A DNA stretch of 64,000 bases from Hyphomonadaceae bacterium JAD_PAG50586_4 (GTDB taxonomy: Bacteria; Pseudomonadota; Alphaproteobacteria; Caulobacterales; Aquidulcibacteraceae), in NCBI GenBank assembly GCA_023242925.1, contig CP096134.1, positions 1 through 64,000 on the forward strand, in the 5' to 3' direction. Positions 54,012 through 63,481 of this stretch are shown here, one piece after another. Position 1 is the first letter of the stretch. Each line of letters starts with the position of its first letter. A model generated the notes under the pieces. It made no database searches and was not told where the DNA came from. It saw only the letters and a program-made list of their open reading frames with translations. A program made the position numbers and the translations under genes.

Positions 54012-55635
54012 TTAAGCGCTCCGTTCAAGCTCCCCGAGCGCGTAAGTGCGCATACGCTCATAGTTTGGCTTGCCGTTCGGGTGGCGCTCAAGGTCGGGTC
54101 GCGTGAAGATGCGCTTCGGCGTTTTGTAGCCAGCCAAGCGCTCGTGAACGAAGGCACGTAGCTCCGCTTCGTCCGCGCCCACGCCGGGGCGCGTTGCGAT
54201 GACCGCGATCACGGCTTGGCCCCACTTTTCATCGGGCACGCCAAAGACGTTGGCGTCATCGACCGCCGGGTGCGCTTTCAGCGTCTCTTCCACCTCTTCG
54301 GCGAAGACCTTTTCGCCGCCCGTGTTGATGCAACTTGAGCGGCGGCCGAGAAGAACGAGGCGGCCGTCGGCTTCCACGTGGCAGAGATCTCCGGGGATAG
54401 CGTAGCGCACGCCGCCGATCGTCTTGAAGGTCTCGCGCGTTTTCGCTTCGTCCTTGTAATAGCCGATCGGAATGAAGCCGGAGCGGGCCATGAAGCCGAT
54501 TTTGCCGCTGCCCGGCTCGATCTCATTGTCGTCTTCGTCGAAGACGCGGCACTCGGGGCCGACGCGGAAGTCGAGCGTTTCGGTGACATCGCCGTCTTTC
54601 GTGGTGATCGTCGCGCCGCAAGCGGGCGCCTCGGTTGAGCCCAACGAGTCGAGTAGGAGCACCTGTTGGATGTGCTTCACCAGGCCCTGCTTTACCGGCG
54701 TGCTCCAGACGACGCCGGAGGAGACGATGCTTTGCACGCTGTCGAGCTTGTAGGGCTCTTTGGCCTCTTCGAGTGCCGCCAGCATCGGCTTGGCGAACGC
54801 GTCACCCACGATCGTGATGCTGGTCGCGCCGTGTCGGCTAGCTTCACGCCAGAGTTCAGCCGCGTCGAATTTGGTGGCGGTCGGCAGCGTAATCACGCAC
54901 CCGCCGGACACCATCGCGCCCATCGCCACCGTCATGCCGGTAGCGTGCATCAATGGCGCTGCGGGCAACTGGCGCGCGTGCATGCCGCGTGTGCGCACAT
55001 GCTCGATGAATTGCTCGATGCTCGCCGGAGGTTCCGCGTCGCCGTTGAGCGCGCGCAGTGAATTGAGCTGCGCGCTCATGATGATGTGGTGGGTCCAGAT
55101 TACGCCCTTGGGCATGCCGGTGGTGCCGCCGGTGTAAACGAAGATCGGATCGTGCGGGTCGCGTTCGATGTTGAGGGGCGCCGTCGCCTTCTTCGGCGAG
55201 CGTTTCGTAAGCGATGGCGAAGGCTGGAGGCGTCTCGTCGCCCACCTCAACCCAGACCTTCACCTTCGGGCATTGCTCGCAGATCTGTTCGACGCGATCG
55301 CGGAATTCCGCAGAATACACTACGACCTCGGTGTCCGAATTGTCGAAAATGTAGAGCAGCTCGCGCTCGCGATATCGGTAATTGACGTTGACGTGGGTGA
55401 GCCGGCCCTTCAGTGCTGCGAGCAGGAATTCCATGTATTCCGGCACGTTGCGCAGATAGAAGGCGGCCTTGGCGCCGGGCCCGACGCCGCGCGCTTGCAG
55501 CGCGCGCGCCAGATTGTTGCTGCGGCGTGTGACATCGGCCCACGAGAGCACGCGGTCGCCGTGGATCAGGGCGGGGCGTGAGGTCGGCTCTACACGGCCG
55601 ACGTGATCAAGCAGATCTCCGAGATTCCATTGCAT
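54012..55635 (-). CDS. Acyl-CoA synthetase (FadD-like, frame break)
   Basis: This AMP-forming ligase activates a carboxylic acid to its CoA ester. The N-terminal part from ATG 55635 reads MQWNLGDLLDHVGRVEPTSR to YETLAEEGDGA. The rest, in another frame, has the P-loop-like FVYTGGTTGMPKGVIWTHHI, LGSTEAPACGATITTKDGDV, IGYYKDEAKTRETFKTIGG and GRRSSCINTGGEKVFAEEVE. The switch falls in four C on the coding strand (55175-55178); three C gives GALNIERDPHDPIFVYTGG and one 541-codon gene. It is convergent with the ferredoxin-oxidoreductase gene. Confidence 0.88.
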
Positions 55636-55724
55636 GTCTAAAGCCTGACGAAAGGAGCTGTTGCTGGGGATGTAAGCGGCACACTAGGGTCTCCGGCGAA
55701 ATTACCTTGCCAAGGGAGATAGGG

Positions 55725-56498
55725 GTGCAGAATCTGTTTTCGGTCGAAGGAAAGACCGTTGTGGTCACCGGCGGGTCGCGCGGCATCGGCGCCATGATCG
55801 CCGAGGGCTTCCTGCGCAATGGCGCAAAGAGCGTGTATATTACCGCGCGCAAGGTCGAGGAATGCCAGGCCGCTGTCGCGCGCCTGAGCGCGTTCGGCAA
55901 GTGCGAAGCTTTCCCCGCCGATCTCACCAAGCCCGAAGGCATTGAGCTGGTCGCGCGCGAAGTCGAGGCCCGCGAACAATCCCTCGACGTGTTGATCAAC
56001 AATGCGGGCGCAGTGTGGGCGGAACCCTTCGATGAACTGGGCGTGGCCGCCTGGGACAAGGTGATGAACATCAACGTGAAGGCGGTGTTCTTCCTCACGC
56101 AGCGTCTGCACAAAATGCTGATGGCGTCGGCGAGTCACGAGAACCCCGCGCGCGTGATCAATATTGGCTCGATCGACGGTCTGCATTGCCCGCCGCTGGA
56201 GACCTACCCGTACAGCGCCTCGAAGGCGGCAGTGCATCATCTGACGCGCACGATGGCCGCGCGCTTGGCGCCCGACAACATCCTGGTCAATTGCCTGGCG
56301 CCCGGCCCGTTCGAAAGCAAGATGATGGCGGCGACGCTGGCCGCCCTGGGTGATCAGATCAAGGAAGCGAGCCCGGTGAAGCGGATCGGCCGCCCCGAAG
56401 ACATCGCCGGCGCCGCGATATTCTTGGCGTCGAAGGCGTCGATGTTCATCACCGGTGCGGTGATCCCGGTCGATGGCGGGATTTCGACAACGCTTTAA
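55725..56498 (+). CDS. SDR-family oxidoreductase
   Basis: This 257-residue short-chain dehydrogenase has the cofactor site KTVVVTGGSRGIGAMIAEGF, LDVLINNAGAVWAEPF, the catalytic YPYSASKAAVHHL, and a C-terminus ASKASMFITGAVIPVDGG. GTG 55725 with GGGAGA nearby is the likely start (VQNLFSVEGKTVVV). It lies between two acyl-CoA synthetase genes on the opposite strand. The substrate is unknown; by context, a hydroxyacyl-CoA or alcohol intermediate. Confidence 0.9.
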   Translation: MQNLFSVEGKTVVVTGGSRGIGAMIAEGFLRNGAKSVYITARKVEECQAAVARLSAFGKCEAFPADLTKPEGIELVAREVEAREQSLDVLINNAGAVWAEPFDELGVAAWDKVMNINVKAVFFLTQRLHKMLMASASHENPARVINIGSIDGLHCPPLETYPYSASKAAVHHLTRTMAARLAPDNILVNCLAPGPFESKMMAATLAALGDQIKEASPVKRIGRPEDIAGAAIFLASKASMFITGAVIPVDGGISTTL

Positions 56499-56506
56499 AA
56501 CAGGCA

Positions 56507-58045
56507 TCAGCGTGCGCCCTCGCGTGCGAGGGCGTCGCGGATTTCGCGCTTCAGAACTTTGCCCGCGCCGCTCAATGGCAAAGGCGTGGCGCTGAACGTG
56601 ATTGAGCGTGGCGCCTTGAACGCTGCGATGCGCGTGCGGCAGAACGCGATGAGCTCTTCGGCACTTGCTCGCGTGTTGTCTTTCAGGCGCACGACGGCGT
56701 GCACTTTCTCACCCCACTCGGAATGCGGCAGGCCGATTACTGCGCATTCGGCAATGGCCGGGTGGCGGAAGAGCGCGTCTTCGACCTCTACCGAATAGAC
56801 GTTCTCGCCGCCTGTGATGATCATGTCTTTCAAGCGATCGACGACGGTGACGAAGCCCTCTTCGTCCATGAAGCCGATATCGCCTGTATGCACGTACCCG
56901 TCGCGCAATGTCGCGGCGGTCGCTTCCGGATTGCGCCAATAGCCGCTCATTAAGCTGCCACTGCGCACGCAGATTTCGCCGAGCTCGCCGCGCGCCGCGA
57001 TGGCGCCGTCGCTGGTGCGAACCTCAACCATCGCACCCGGCGCTGGTAGGCCTGCAGATTTGAGCTTGCCGGCAAGCGCGCCACTGGTGATGTGACGCTG
57101 GGCTGGTAGCACGGTGATCGTGATGGTTTCGGTCTGGCCATAGGATTGGCCAAACTCCACGTGCGGCAACGCCTCGATCGCGCGCGTGAGCAGTGTCTCT
57201 GGGATTGGCGAGGCGCCATAGATGATGCGGCGGAGCGAGCTGAGGTTCTTATCGGCGAAAGTCGGACAATCCAGCACGCGCGCGATCATCGTTGGCACCA
57301 AGGTCACATGCGTGGCTTGGTTGGCGCCGATTGCGTTCAGCACAGCTTCGGGATCGAAGGCCGGCAACGGAATGTGTGTGCCGGCGTGCATGGTGACCGC
57401 GACGACGTAGGCGATGGCGCCAATGTGAAACATCGGCGCGACGTGTACGAAGCGCATGTCGCGCGGCGAGCCGAGAATGTCGGCGCTTTGGAAGACGTTC
57501 ATCACGAGCGAGTCGCTGTTGTGCATCACGCCTTTGGGACGGCCCGTGGTGCCGCCAGTGTAGAGCAGGCAGGTCGTGTCGCTGGCGTCGCCGAGCGGCG
57601 GCAACGCCCCGGCTTGGGCGCTATCGATCGACGAGACAGCGCCTGAAACTGCATCGAGACGCGCAACGATCGGGACAGCGCCTTGCGCCTGGATCGTCAA
57701 AGCCTGCTTTTCAAAGGCCGCGTCCGTCAGCAGCAAGCGGGGTTCGGCGTCGCGCGCCAGGCCTTCCATCTCTTCGAGCGCCAGGCGTGTGTTGATGGGC
57801 GCTGCGATCGCGCCGATGCGGGCGATCGCGAACAACGCTTGGATGAAGCGATCGGAATTGGCTGCCAGGATCGCAACGCGATCCCCGCGTCCAACGCCTG
57901 CGCCAACGAGTTTCATTGCCAGCGTCTCGGTCGCGTCGCGCGTTTCACGCCATGTCGTGCGGCTGTCGCCGAAGATGATCGCTTCGCCGGAGGCATTCAC
58001 CAGCGCCGCGCGTTCGACCAGCTCCCAAAGGTGCGGGGCGGACAT
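56507..58045 (-). CDS. Acyl-CoA synthetase (AMP-forming)
   Basis: The intact 512-residue AMP-binding enzyme has CLLYTGGTTGRPKGVMHNSD, FGQSYGQTETITITVLPAQR, YVHTGDIGFMDEEGFVTVVD, RLKDMIITGGENVYSVEVED and the C-terminal catalytic Lys in LPLSGAGKVLKREIRDAL. It makes an acyl-adenylate and then the CoA thioester. It follows the SDR gene at 58050 by four bases, so it is the last gene of the minus-strand npdG-fbiC-SDR-ligase series. That location ties CoA activation to F420 metabolism. Confidence 0.93.
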   Translation of the reverse strand: MSAPHLWELVERAALVNASGEAIIFGDSRTTWRETRDATETLAMKLVGAGVGRGDRVAILAANSDRFIQALFAIARIGAIAAPINTRLALEEMEGLARDAEPRLLLTDAAFEKQALTIQAQGAVPIVARLDAVSGAVSSIDSAQAGALPPLGDASDTTCLLYTGGTTGRPKGVMHNSDSLVMNVFQSADILGSPRDMRFVHVAPMFHIGAIAYVVAVTMHAGTHIPLPAFDPEAVLNAIGANQATHVTLVPTMIARVLDCPTFADKNLSSLRRIIYGASPIPETLLTRAIEALPHVEFGQSYGQTETITITVLPAQRHITSGALAGKLKSAGLPAPGAMVEVRTSDGAIAARGELGEICVRSGSLMSGYWRNPEATAATLRDGYVHTGDIGFMDEEGFVTVVDRLKDMIITGGENVYSVEVEDALFRHPAIAECAVIGLPHSEWGEKVHAVVRLKDNTRASAEELIAFCRTRIAAFKAPRSITFSATPLPLSGAGKVLKREIRDALAREGAR

Positions 58046-58049
58046 GGGA

Positions 58050-58808
58050 TCAGGACTCCCCGCCGTCGACCGTGAGGATCGCTCCGCTGGTGAAGCTTGA
58101 GAGGTTGCTGGCGAAATAAAGCGCTGCGCCGACGATTTCGGGCGGATCGCCGACGCGCTTCAGCGGCGTTGCGGCTTGGACGTGCTTTTGGAAGCCTGGG
58201 TGATCGATGAAGGAGGCGGTGAGATCGGTGCGGAATGGGCCGCACATGATCGCGTTCACGCGCACTTTCGGGCCGTAGGAGCGCGCGAGCGCCTTGGTCA
58301 GCACGTTCACCGCGCCCTTGGCGGCGGCGTAGGGTGCTACGGGCGCCGACGCGAGTGCGGCCGCGGTGCTGGAGATGTTGAGGATCGAACCGCCTTCGCC
58401 GGCGGCCATACGCTCGGCGATCAGCGTGGAGAGGCGATAGATGCTCTTCACGTTCACGTTGAAGATCGTGTCGAAGCCCTTCTCGTCGAGATCGGTAAGC
58501 TTGCGAAGCACGGGTGACATGCCGGCATTGTTGATGAGCACATCGATGCGGCCGAAATGAGTGTAAGCCTTTTCCACGAGATCAGCGCAGGCGTCCCAGC
58601 TGCCGACATCGACGGGCGCTGCGAGCGCCTTCACGCCCAACGCCTCGAATTCGCGCGCCGTGCTTTCGCAGGCGCCCGCGTCGCGTGCGGCGACAACGAT
58701 TGAAGCGCCAGCGCGAGCCAAGCCCCCGGCGATGTGACGGCCCAGACCGCGTGTCGCGCCGGTTACCAGCGCCACTTTGCCCTTCAGATCCTCATACGGC
58801 GCCGACAT
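58050..58808 (-). CDS. SDR-family oxidoreductase
   Basis: This 252-residue short-chain dehydrogenase has KVALVTGATRGLGRHIAGGL, IDVLINNAGMSP, ILNISSTAAALASAPVAPYA (Ser and YxxxK region AAAKGA) and SSFTSGAILTVDGGES. ATG 58808 has GGGAG ten bases upstream. It starts 13 bp after the fbiC stop and ends four bases before the acyl-CoA synthetase gene, so it is inside the same operon. Confidence 0.92.
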   Translation of the reverse strand: MSAPYEDLKGKVALVTGATRGLGRHIAGGLARAGASIVVAARDAGACESTAREFEALGVKALAAPVDVGSWDACADLVEKAYTHFGRIDVLINNAGMSPVLRKLTDLDEKGFDTIFNVNVKSIYRLSTLIAERMAAGEGGSILNISSTAAALASAPVAPYAAAKGAVNVLTKALARSYGPKVRVNAIMCGPFRTDLTASFIDHPGFQKHVQAATPLKRVGDPPEIVGAALYFASNLSSFTSGAILTVDGGES

Positions 58809-58821
58809 CGCGAATTCTCCC

Positions 58822-61233
58822 TTATGTCTCCGCGCGTGCGGCTTGACGCTTACGCCGCGCGGCTGGTGTTTGTTGTATTGGCAGAAGCTCGGGCGCGTGG
58901 ATCGCCGTTTCTCGGCGTTCATTTGGCGCATCGCCGTAGAGTGTGGTGCGCAGGCGCGGCGTGCGGCCGGCGCTGGCGATTAGCGCTTCCATTTCGAGCG
59001 GCGGACGCTCTTGGCCATGCCGGGCGCCGGCAGAGCGGGTGATGGTCTCGTTCATCAACGTACCACCGATGTCGTTGGCGCCGGCTTTGAGACAATGCAC
59101 CGCGCCTTCCGGGCCCATCTTCACCCAGGAAGTTTGGATGTTGGGAATGAAGCGGCCGAGCACGAGACGCGCGACCGCGTGCATCAGCACCGCTTCGCGG
59201 AAGGTCGGACCGCGACGACTTTTGCCTTTGCGGTGCATCGGCGCCTCGTCCGCCACGAACGGCAGTGGCACAAACTCGGTGAAGCCGCCCGTCTCCTCGG
59301 CCAGGTCGCGCAGGCGCAGCAGGTGGCGCGCCCATTGCGTGTAGGTGTCGACGTGGCCGAACATGATGGTCGATGTGCTTTTGAGCCCGACGCTGTGGGC
59401 GTCGCGCATCACGTTGATCCATTCGTCCGCCGTGAGCTTGTCTGGGCACAGCAGTGCGCGGGCTTCATCGTCCAGAATTTCGGCCGCTGTTCCCGGCACG
59501 CTACCGAGGCCGGCTGCTTTCAGCTCTTGGAGATAGGCGCGCACCGAGATGCCGCGCGCGCTTGCGCCGTGCATGATTTCGAGAGGCGAGAAGGCGTGGA
59601 CGTGAATGTTCGGCGCGCCGGATTTGGCGGCGGCGAGGATGTCGAGATAGGTCTGCCCGTCGTAGCTCGGGTGGATGCCGCCTTGCAGGCAGACTTCGGT
59701 GCCGCCGCGATTCCACGCCTCGGCGGCGCGGCGGGCGATCTCGCTATACTCGACTTCATATGGCGCTGAACGCAATTCTGGTGCGACGCGGCCCTTGGAG
59801 AAGGCGCAGAAGCCGCACGCATAAGTGCAGACGTTGGTGTAATTGATGTTGCGGGTAACGACGTAGCTGACGACATCGCCGTTCTGCTTGCGCCGTTGTT
59901 CGTCAGCGACCGCGCAGACATCACGATAATCGCCGCCGCGCGCGTCGAACAGGATGGCGACATCGGCTTCGCTCGGTCGCGTATCGGTTTGCGCGCGTGC
60001 GAGTGCTGTCGCCACGCTGCGCCGGCGGGGCTGTGCTTGTTCTGCGAGCTTCGCCCAATCTGGCGCTTCACGGGATCGGCCGGTGATCCAATCGTCCTCG
60101 CGCGGCCAGCCGGCGCCGTCTGTCGCGATACGGATGCGCGGTGCGATGGCGGGATGCAGCCATCGATCGGGTGCTGCAGCGTATTCTGGATAGATCGTCA
60201 GACGCTCGGCGAGTTCGTAGCCGTGTTCGGCAAGATGGGTAGCGAGCGCGCCAAGGTGCGGCCACGGCGCTTCCGGGTTCACGAAATCGGGCGTCAGCGG
60301 CGAGATGCCGCCCAGATCGTTGACGCCCGCTTCGATCAGATGCTGGAGGCCATCCGGTGACAAGTTCGGCGGCGTTTGAATGTTCGCGCCGGACCCCATG
60401 ATGATGCGCGCGGCGGCGAGCGTCCAAAGCAGCTCTTCTTCCGAAGGTTCGGGCGCATCGTGCATGCGCGTGCCGGGTTTGGCCCGGAACGGCTGGATGA
60501 TGATTTCTTGGATGTGGCCGTATTCGGTGTGCAGATCGTAGAGCGCTTCTAGCGCCTCGATGCGCTCGTCGCGTGTTTCGCCAATGCCGATCAGCAAGCC
60601 CGTCGTGAACGGCGTGCGCGTACGGCCGGCGGCTTCTATCGTTTTCAGCCGCGCGATCGGCTCTTTGTCCGGGCAACCATAATGCGGGCCGCCGCGCTCC
60701 ATCAGGCGCGGCGAGATTGATTCCAACATTAGGCCGATCGACGGCGAAACGGCGCGCAGCTCGGCCATGCGCGCTTCGTCCATCAGGCCCGGATTGAGAT
60801 GCGGCAGCAGGCCGGTTTCCTCGATCACGCGCTTCGCCAGATGCGCGACGTAATCCATCGTCGAGGCGAAGCCGAGCTGATCGAGCGCCTCGCGCGATTC
60901 CTTCCAGCGTGCTTCCGGGTTATCGCCCAACGTGAACAAGGCCTCGCGGCAGCCCATCGCCGCGCCCTTTCGCGCGACGTCGAGCACTTCGGCTTCCGTC
61001 ATATAGATTTGTTGTCCGCGGCGCGGCGGCCGCGCGAAGGTGCAATAGCGGCAGGTGTCGCGGCAAAGATGCGTGATGGGGAGGAAGACTTTACGCGAAT
61101 ACGAAATGCGCGCGCCGTGGCCACGCTCGCGCAACGCATTGGCGGCGGCGAGCAATGTGGCGAGCGGGGCGTCCTTCAGAGCGCGAAACGCTGCAGGGCC
61201 GCTATCTGGTGCGCGCAAACAATCCGCCATCAA
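58822..61233 (-). CDS. fbiC: FbiC, fused CofG/CofH 7,8-didemethyl-8-hydroxy-5-deazariboflavin synthase
   Basis: The 803-residue radical-SAM double enzyme builds Fo, the deazaflavin chromophore of F420, from tyrosine and a flavin precursor. The CofG-like half carries CRDTCRYC (Cys57, Cys61, Cys64) and TLGDNPEARWKESREALDQL. The CofH-like half carries CTYACGFC at about residues 468-475 and GGTEVCLQGGIHPSYDGQTY. In many archaea and cyanobacteria these are separate proteins; the fusion is the actinobacterial and proteobacterial form. ATG 61233 overlaps the npdG stop by four bases. The gene is intact. Confidence 0.96.
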   Translation of the reverse strand: MMADCLRAPDSGPAAFRALKDAPLATLLAAANALRERGHGARISYSRKVFLPITHLCRDTCRYCTFARPPRRGQQIYMTEAEVLDVARKGAAMGCREALFTLGDNPEARWKESREALDQLGFASTMDYVAHLAKRVIEETGLLPHLNPGLMDEARMAELRAVSPSIGLMLESISPRLMERGGPHYGCPDKEPIARLKTIEAAGRTRTPFTTGLLIGIGETRDERIEALEALYDLHTEYGHIQEIIIQPFRAKPGTRMHDAPEPSEEELLWTLAAARIIMGSGANIQTPPNLSPDGLQHLIEAGVNDLGGISPLTPDFVNPEAPWPHLGALATHLAEHGYELAERLTIYPEYAAAPDRWLHPAIAPRIRIATDGAGWPREDDWITGRSREAPDWAKLAEQAQPRRRSVATALARAQTDTRPSEADVAILFDARGGDYRDVCAVADEQRRKQNGDVVSYVVTRNINYTNVCTYACGFCAFSKGRVAPELRSAPYEVEYSEIARRAAEAWNRGGTEVCLQGGIHPSYDGQTYLDILAAAKSGAPNIHVHAFSPLEIMHGASARGISVRAYLQELKAAGLGSVPGTAAEILDDEARALLCPDKLTADEWINVMRDAHSVGLKSTSTIMFGHVDTYTQWARHLLRLRDLAEETGGFTEFVPLPFVADEAPMHRKGKSRRGPTFREAVLMHAVARLVLGRFIPNIQTSWVKMGPEGAVHCLKAGANDIGGTLMNETITRSAGARHGQERPPLEMEALIASAGRTPRLRTTLYGDAPNERRETAIHAPELLPIQQTPAARRKRQAARAET

Positions 61234-61898
61234 TGATCGCCCGAAAGACCTGTAATTCGAATGCCGGCGTGGCCCGCCTTATAGCGCCGATTGATCTGGA
61301 TAAGCACGGAGGTTAGCGCCTCGGCGGCCGCTGAGTTCGCCAGCGGCCCGGCTTCCACGGCGCGGAGGCCGACGGCCTCCACCAGCGCCACGGCGCTGGC
61401 GCGGATTTCGTCGCTATCGCCAAACACCAGAACATCGCATTCGATCGGCGCATCGCCCTCAAGGAGCTTGGCGCCGACATTGTGGAACGCGGAGGCGACC
61501 TTCACGTCGCTACCGAGCACGGCCTGAGCGATTTGCGCGGCCGAGCCCTCTGGGGGCAATTGCACCAGGCCGACTTTCGGCGGCTTCAGGGGCACCGTGC
61601 AATCCACCACCAGCTTGCCGACAACATGCGGCCTCACAATCGCCAGCGCCTCTTGCTGCGCCGCAAAAGGTACAGTGACGACGACGATATCGGCGCGCGC
61701 CGCGGCGTTAGCGTAGGTCGCCGCACTTACCCGCTCGGCCCCTGCCGCGGCGTTGATTTGCGCGACGGTGTCCTGCGCCCGTTCAGGATCGCGCGAGCCG
61801 ATCACGACGGTGTGACCCGCTTTGGCGAGCCGACTGGCGATGCCAGAGCCGAGCGCGCCTGCGCCGCCAAGAATTGCGATAGTGTCGCCAAGCTTCAT
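61230..61898 (-). CDS. npdG: NADPH-dependent F420 oxidoreductase
   Basis: The 222-residue enzyme couples NADP(H) and F420(H2). The N-terminal Rossmann site is IAILGGAGALGSGIASRLAK, followed by VVIGSRDPERAQDTVAQI. VVVTVPFAAQQEALAIV, LVVDCTVPLKPPKVGL and SAFHNVGAKLLEGDAPIECD are typical of NpdG/FNO. ATG 61898 was chosen at the start of homology. It is the first gene of the minus-strand npdG-fbiC operon and is divergent from the Rieske gene, with about 210 bp between. It presumably supplies F420H2 for the LLM-class oxidoreductase. Confidence 0.93.
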   Translation of the reverse strand: MKLGDTIAILGGAGALGSGIASRLAKAGHTVVIGSRDPERAQDTVAQINAAAGAERVSAATYANAAARADIVVVTVPFAAQQEALAIVRPHVVGKLVVDCTVPLKPPKVGLVQLPPEGSAAQIAQAVLGSDVKVASAFHNVGAKLLEGDAPIECDVLVFGDSDEIRASAVALVEAVGLRAVEAGPLANSAAAEALTSVLIQINRRYKAGHAGIRITGLSGDH

Positions 61899-62110
61899 GA
61901 TGTTGATCGATCTCAATGCGGCGTCATTCGAAAGGCGCCTGCGAATTTTGTAAGGGATAGATTGGAACGCGAGCAAGTCGCGGACAGCGCACGGCGTGCT
62001 CGGCGCCGGCCGGTTACATGCTTCCGTCAAATATTCGGACGGTCTTGCGCAGTGGCGGGTTGTCGATGTTGCCAAAGCGCCTGCTATGCTGCCGCAAACG
62101 GGAGAGAAAT

Positions 62111-63481
62111 ATGGCGATCAAACCGCCCGAAGGCAGACCGACGCCTTCAGTTCAAGACATTTACGCGCAGGATAGCCGTCCGGCGCCCGATGTCCTTCGT
62201 TTTGAATCGCCGCCAGCCGGTTTGGGAACCGAGGATATCTCGGTCGAGCGATATTTCGATCAGGGCTGGCATAATCTCGAAATGGACCGCGTCTGGCGCA
62301 AATGCTGGCAGATGGCGTGCCGTGTCGAGGAGCTGCAGAAGCCGGGTGACCACGTCGTTTACAATATTGGCGATGAATCGCTGCTGGTGACACGCACCAG
62401 TAAGGGCGAAATCCGCGCTTTCGTGAACGCGTGCCTGCACCGCGGCGTGCTGCTGCGCACGACGGGTGGCTGTGTCGAGCGCTTCAAATGCCCGTTCCAC
62501 GGCTTCACTTGGAGCCTCGAAGGCAAGCTTGCGCACATCCCCAGCCAATGGGATTTTGACCACGTTAATCGCGAGGAATTCAGCCTCCCGGAAGTGAAAG
62601 TGGGCCAATGGGGCGGGTTCGTGTTCGTGAACTTCGATCCCAATTGCGAACCGCTCGACTCCTACCTCGAAATTCTGCCCAAGCATTTCGAGCAGTTCAA
62701 ACTTGAGGATCGCTATAAGGCAGCGCACGTCTGCAAGGTCGTGCCGTGCAATTGGAAGCTGGCGCAGGAAGCGTTCATCGAGAGCTTCCATATCCCCGTC
62801 GCTCACCCTCAGACGACGACCTACGTGGCTTGGGATACGACGCAGTACGACATCTTCCCGGGCGTCCGCCACGTCAACCGCATGCTGACGGTTGAAGCCA
62901 TGCCCGCGCCGTCCGCGGGCGAGGTCGAGACGGACAAGACGATCAAGCACATGCAGCGCGATGTGGCGTTCCACGCAAGGGCGAAGATCGAGCATGGCAG
63001 TCAAGCCGATGTGCGCAACCAATTCGCCGACAGCGCGCGCGATAAGCTCTCCAAATCGGCCAAGCGCGATTTGAGGGGCATGTCCAACGCCGAAGTCGTC
63101 GATGTGATCCAGTATTCGTTGTTCCCAAACCTGGTGCCGTGGGGCGGGCATGGCGCGCCGATCTGCTATCGCTTCCGCCCGTACGAGAACGATCCCGAAC
63201 GCGCAGTGATGGAAATCATGCTGCTTTTCGCAAAGGCCGAAGACGGGTCGCATCCGCCGCCGGCCGCGCCGCATTGGCTCACTGAAGAGCAGAGCTGGTC
63301 GGATGCGCCGGAATTGGGCTCCGCTGGCTTCGTGGCGGATCAGGACACCGAAAACCTGCGCCGCATCCAGAAGGGCCTGCGCGCCACGCACAAGCCGGGC
63401 ATCACGCTCGCGAATTATCAGGAAAGTCGCATCCGGCATTTCCATCAAACGCTTGATAGATACATGGGAGTGAAGCCGTGA
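62111..63481 (+). CDS. Rieske non-heme iron oxygenase, alpha subunit-like
   Basis: The 456-residue protein has a Rieske [2Fe-2S] site (CLHRGVLLRTTGGC and CPFHGFTW, spacing C-x-H to C-x2-H) and a catalytic non-heme iron site with His residues in EAFIESFHIPVAHPQTTTYV. Members hydroxylate or demethylate aromatic and other hydrophobic substrates using O2. GGGAGAG precedes ATG 62111. Its stop overlaps the start of the LLM-class gene (GTGA), so both are made together. No dedicated ferredoxin or reductase gene is nearby in the window. Confidence 0.92.
   Translation: MAIKPPEGRPTPSVQDIYAQDSRPAPDVLRFESPPAGLGTEDISVERYFDQGWHNLEMDRVWRKCWQMACRVEELQKPGDHVVYNIGDESLLVTRTSKGEIRAFVNACLHRGVLLRTTGGCVERFKCPFHGFTWSLEGKLAHIPSQWDFDHVNREEFSLPEVKVGQWGGFVFVNFDPNCEPLDSYLEILPKHFEQFKLEDRYKAAHVCKVVPCNWKLAQEAFIESFHIPVAHPQTTTYVAWDTTQYDIFPGVRHVNRMLTVEAMPAPSAGEVETDKTIKHMQRDVAFHARAKIEHGSQADVRNQFADSARDKLSKSAKRDLRGMSNAEVVDVIQYSLFPNLVPWGGHGAPICYRFRPYENDPERAVMEIMLLFAKAEDGSHPPPAAPHWLTEEQSWSDAPELGSAGFVADQDTENLRRIQKGLRATHKPGITLANYQESRIRHFHQTLDRYMGVKP

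Noticed and set aside
62147..63448. 433-codon minus-strand frame opposite the Rieske gene
   Set aside because: It is antisense to a clear Rieske oxygenase; no homology-like motifs were seen in the antisense product.
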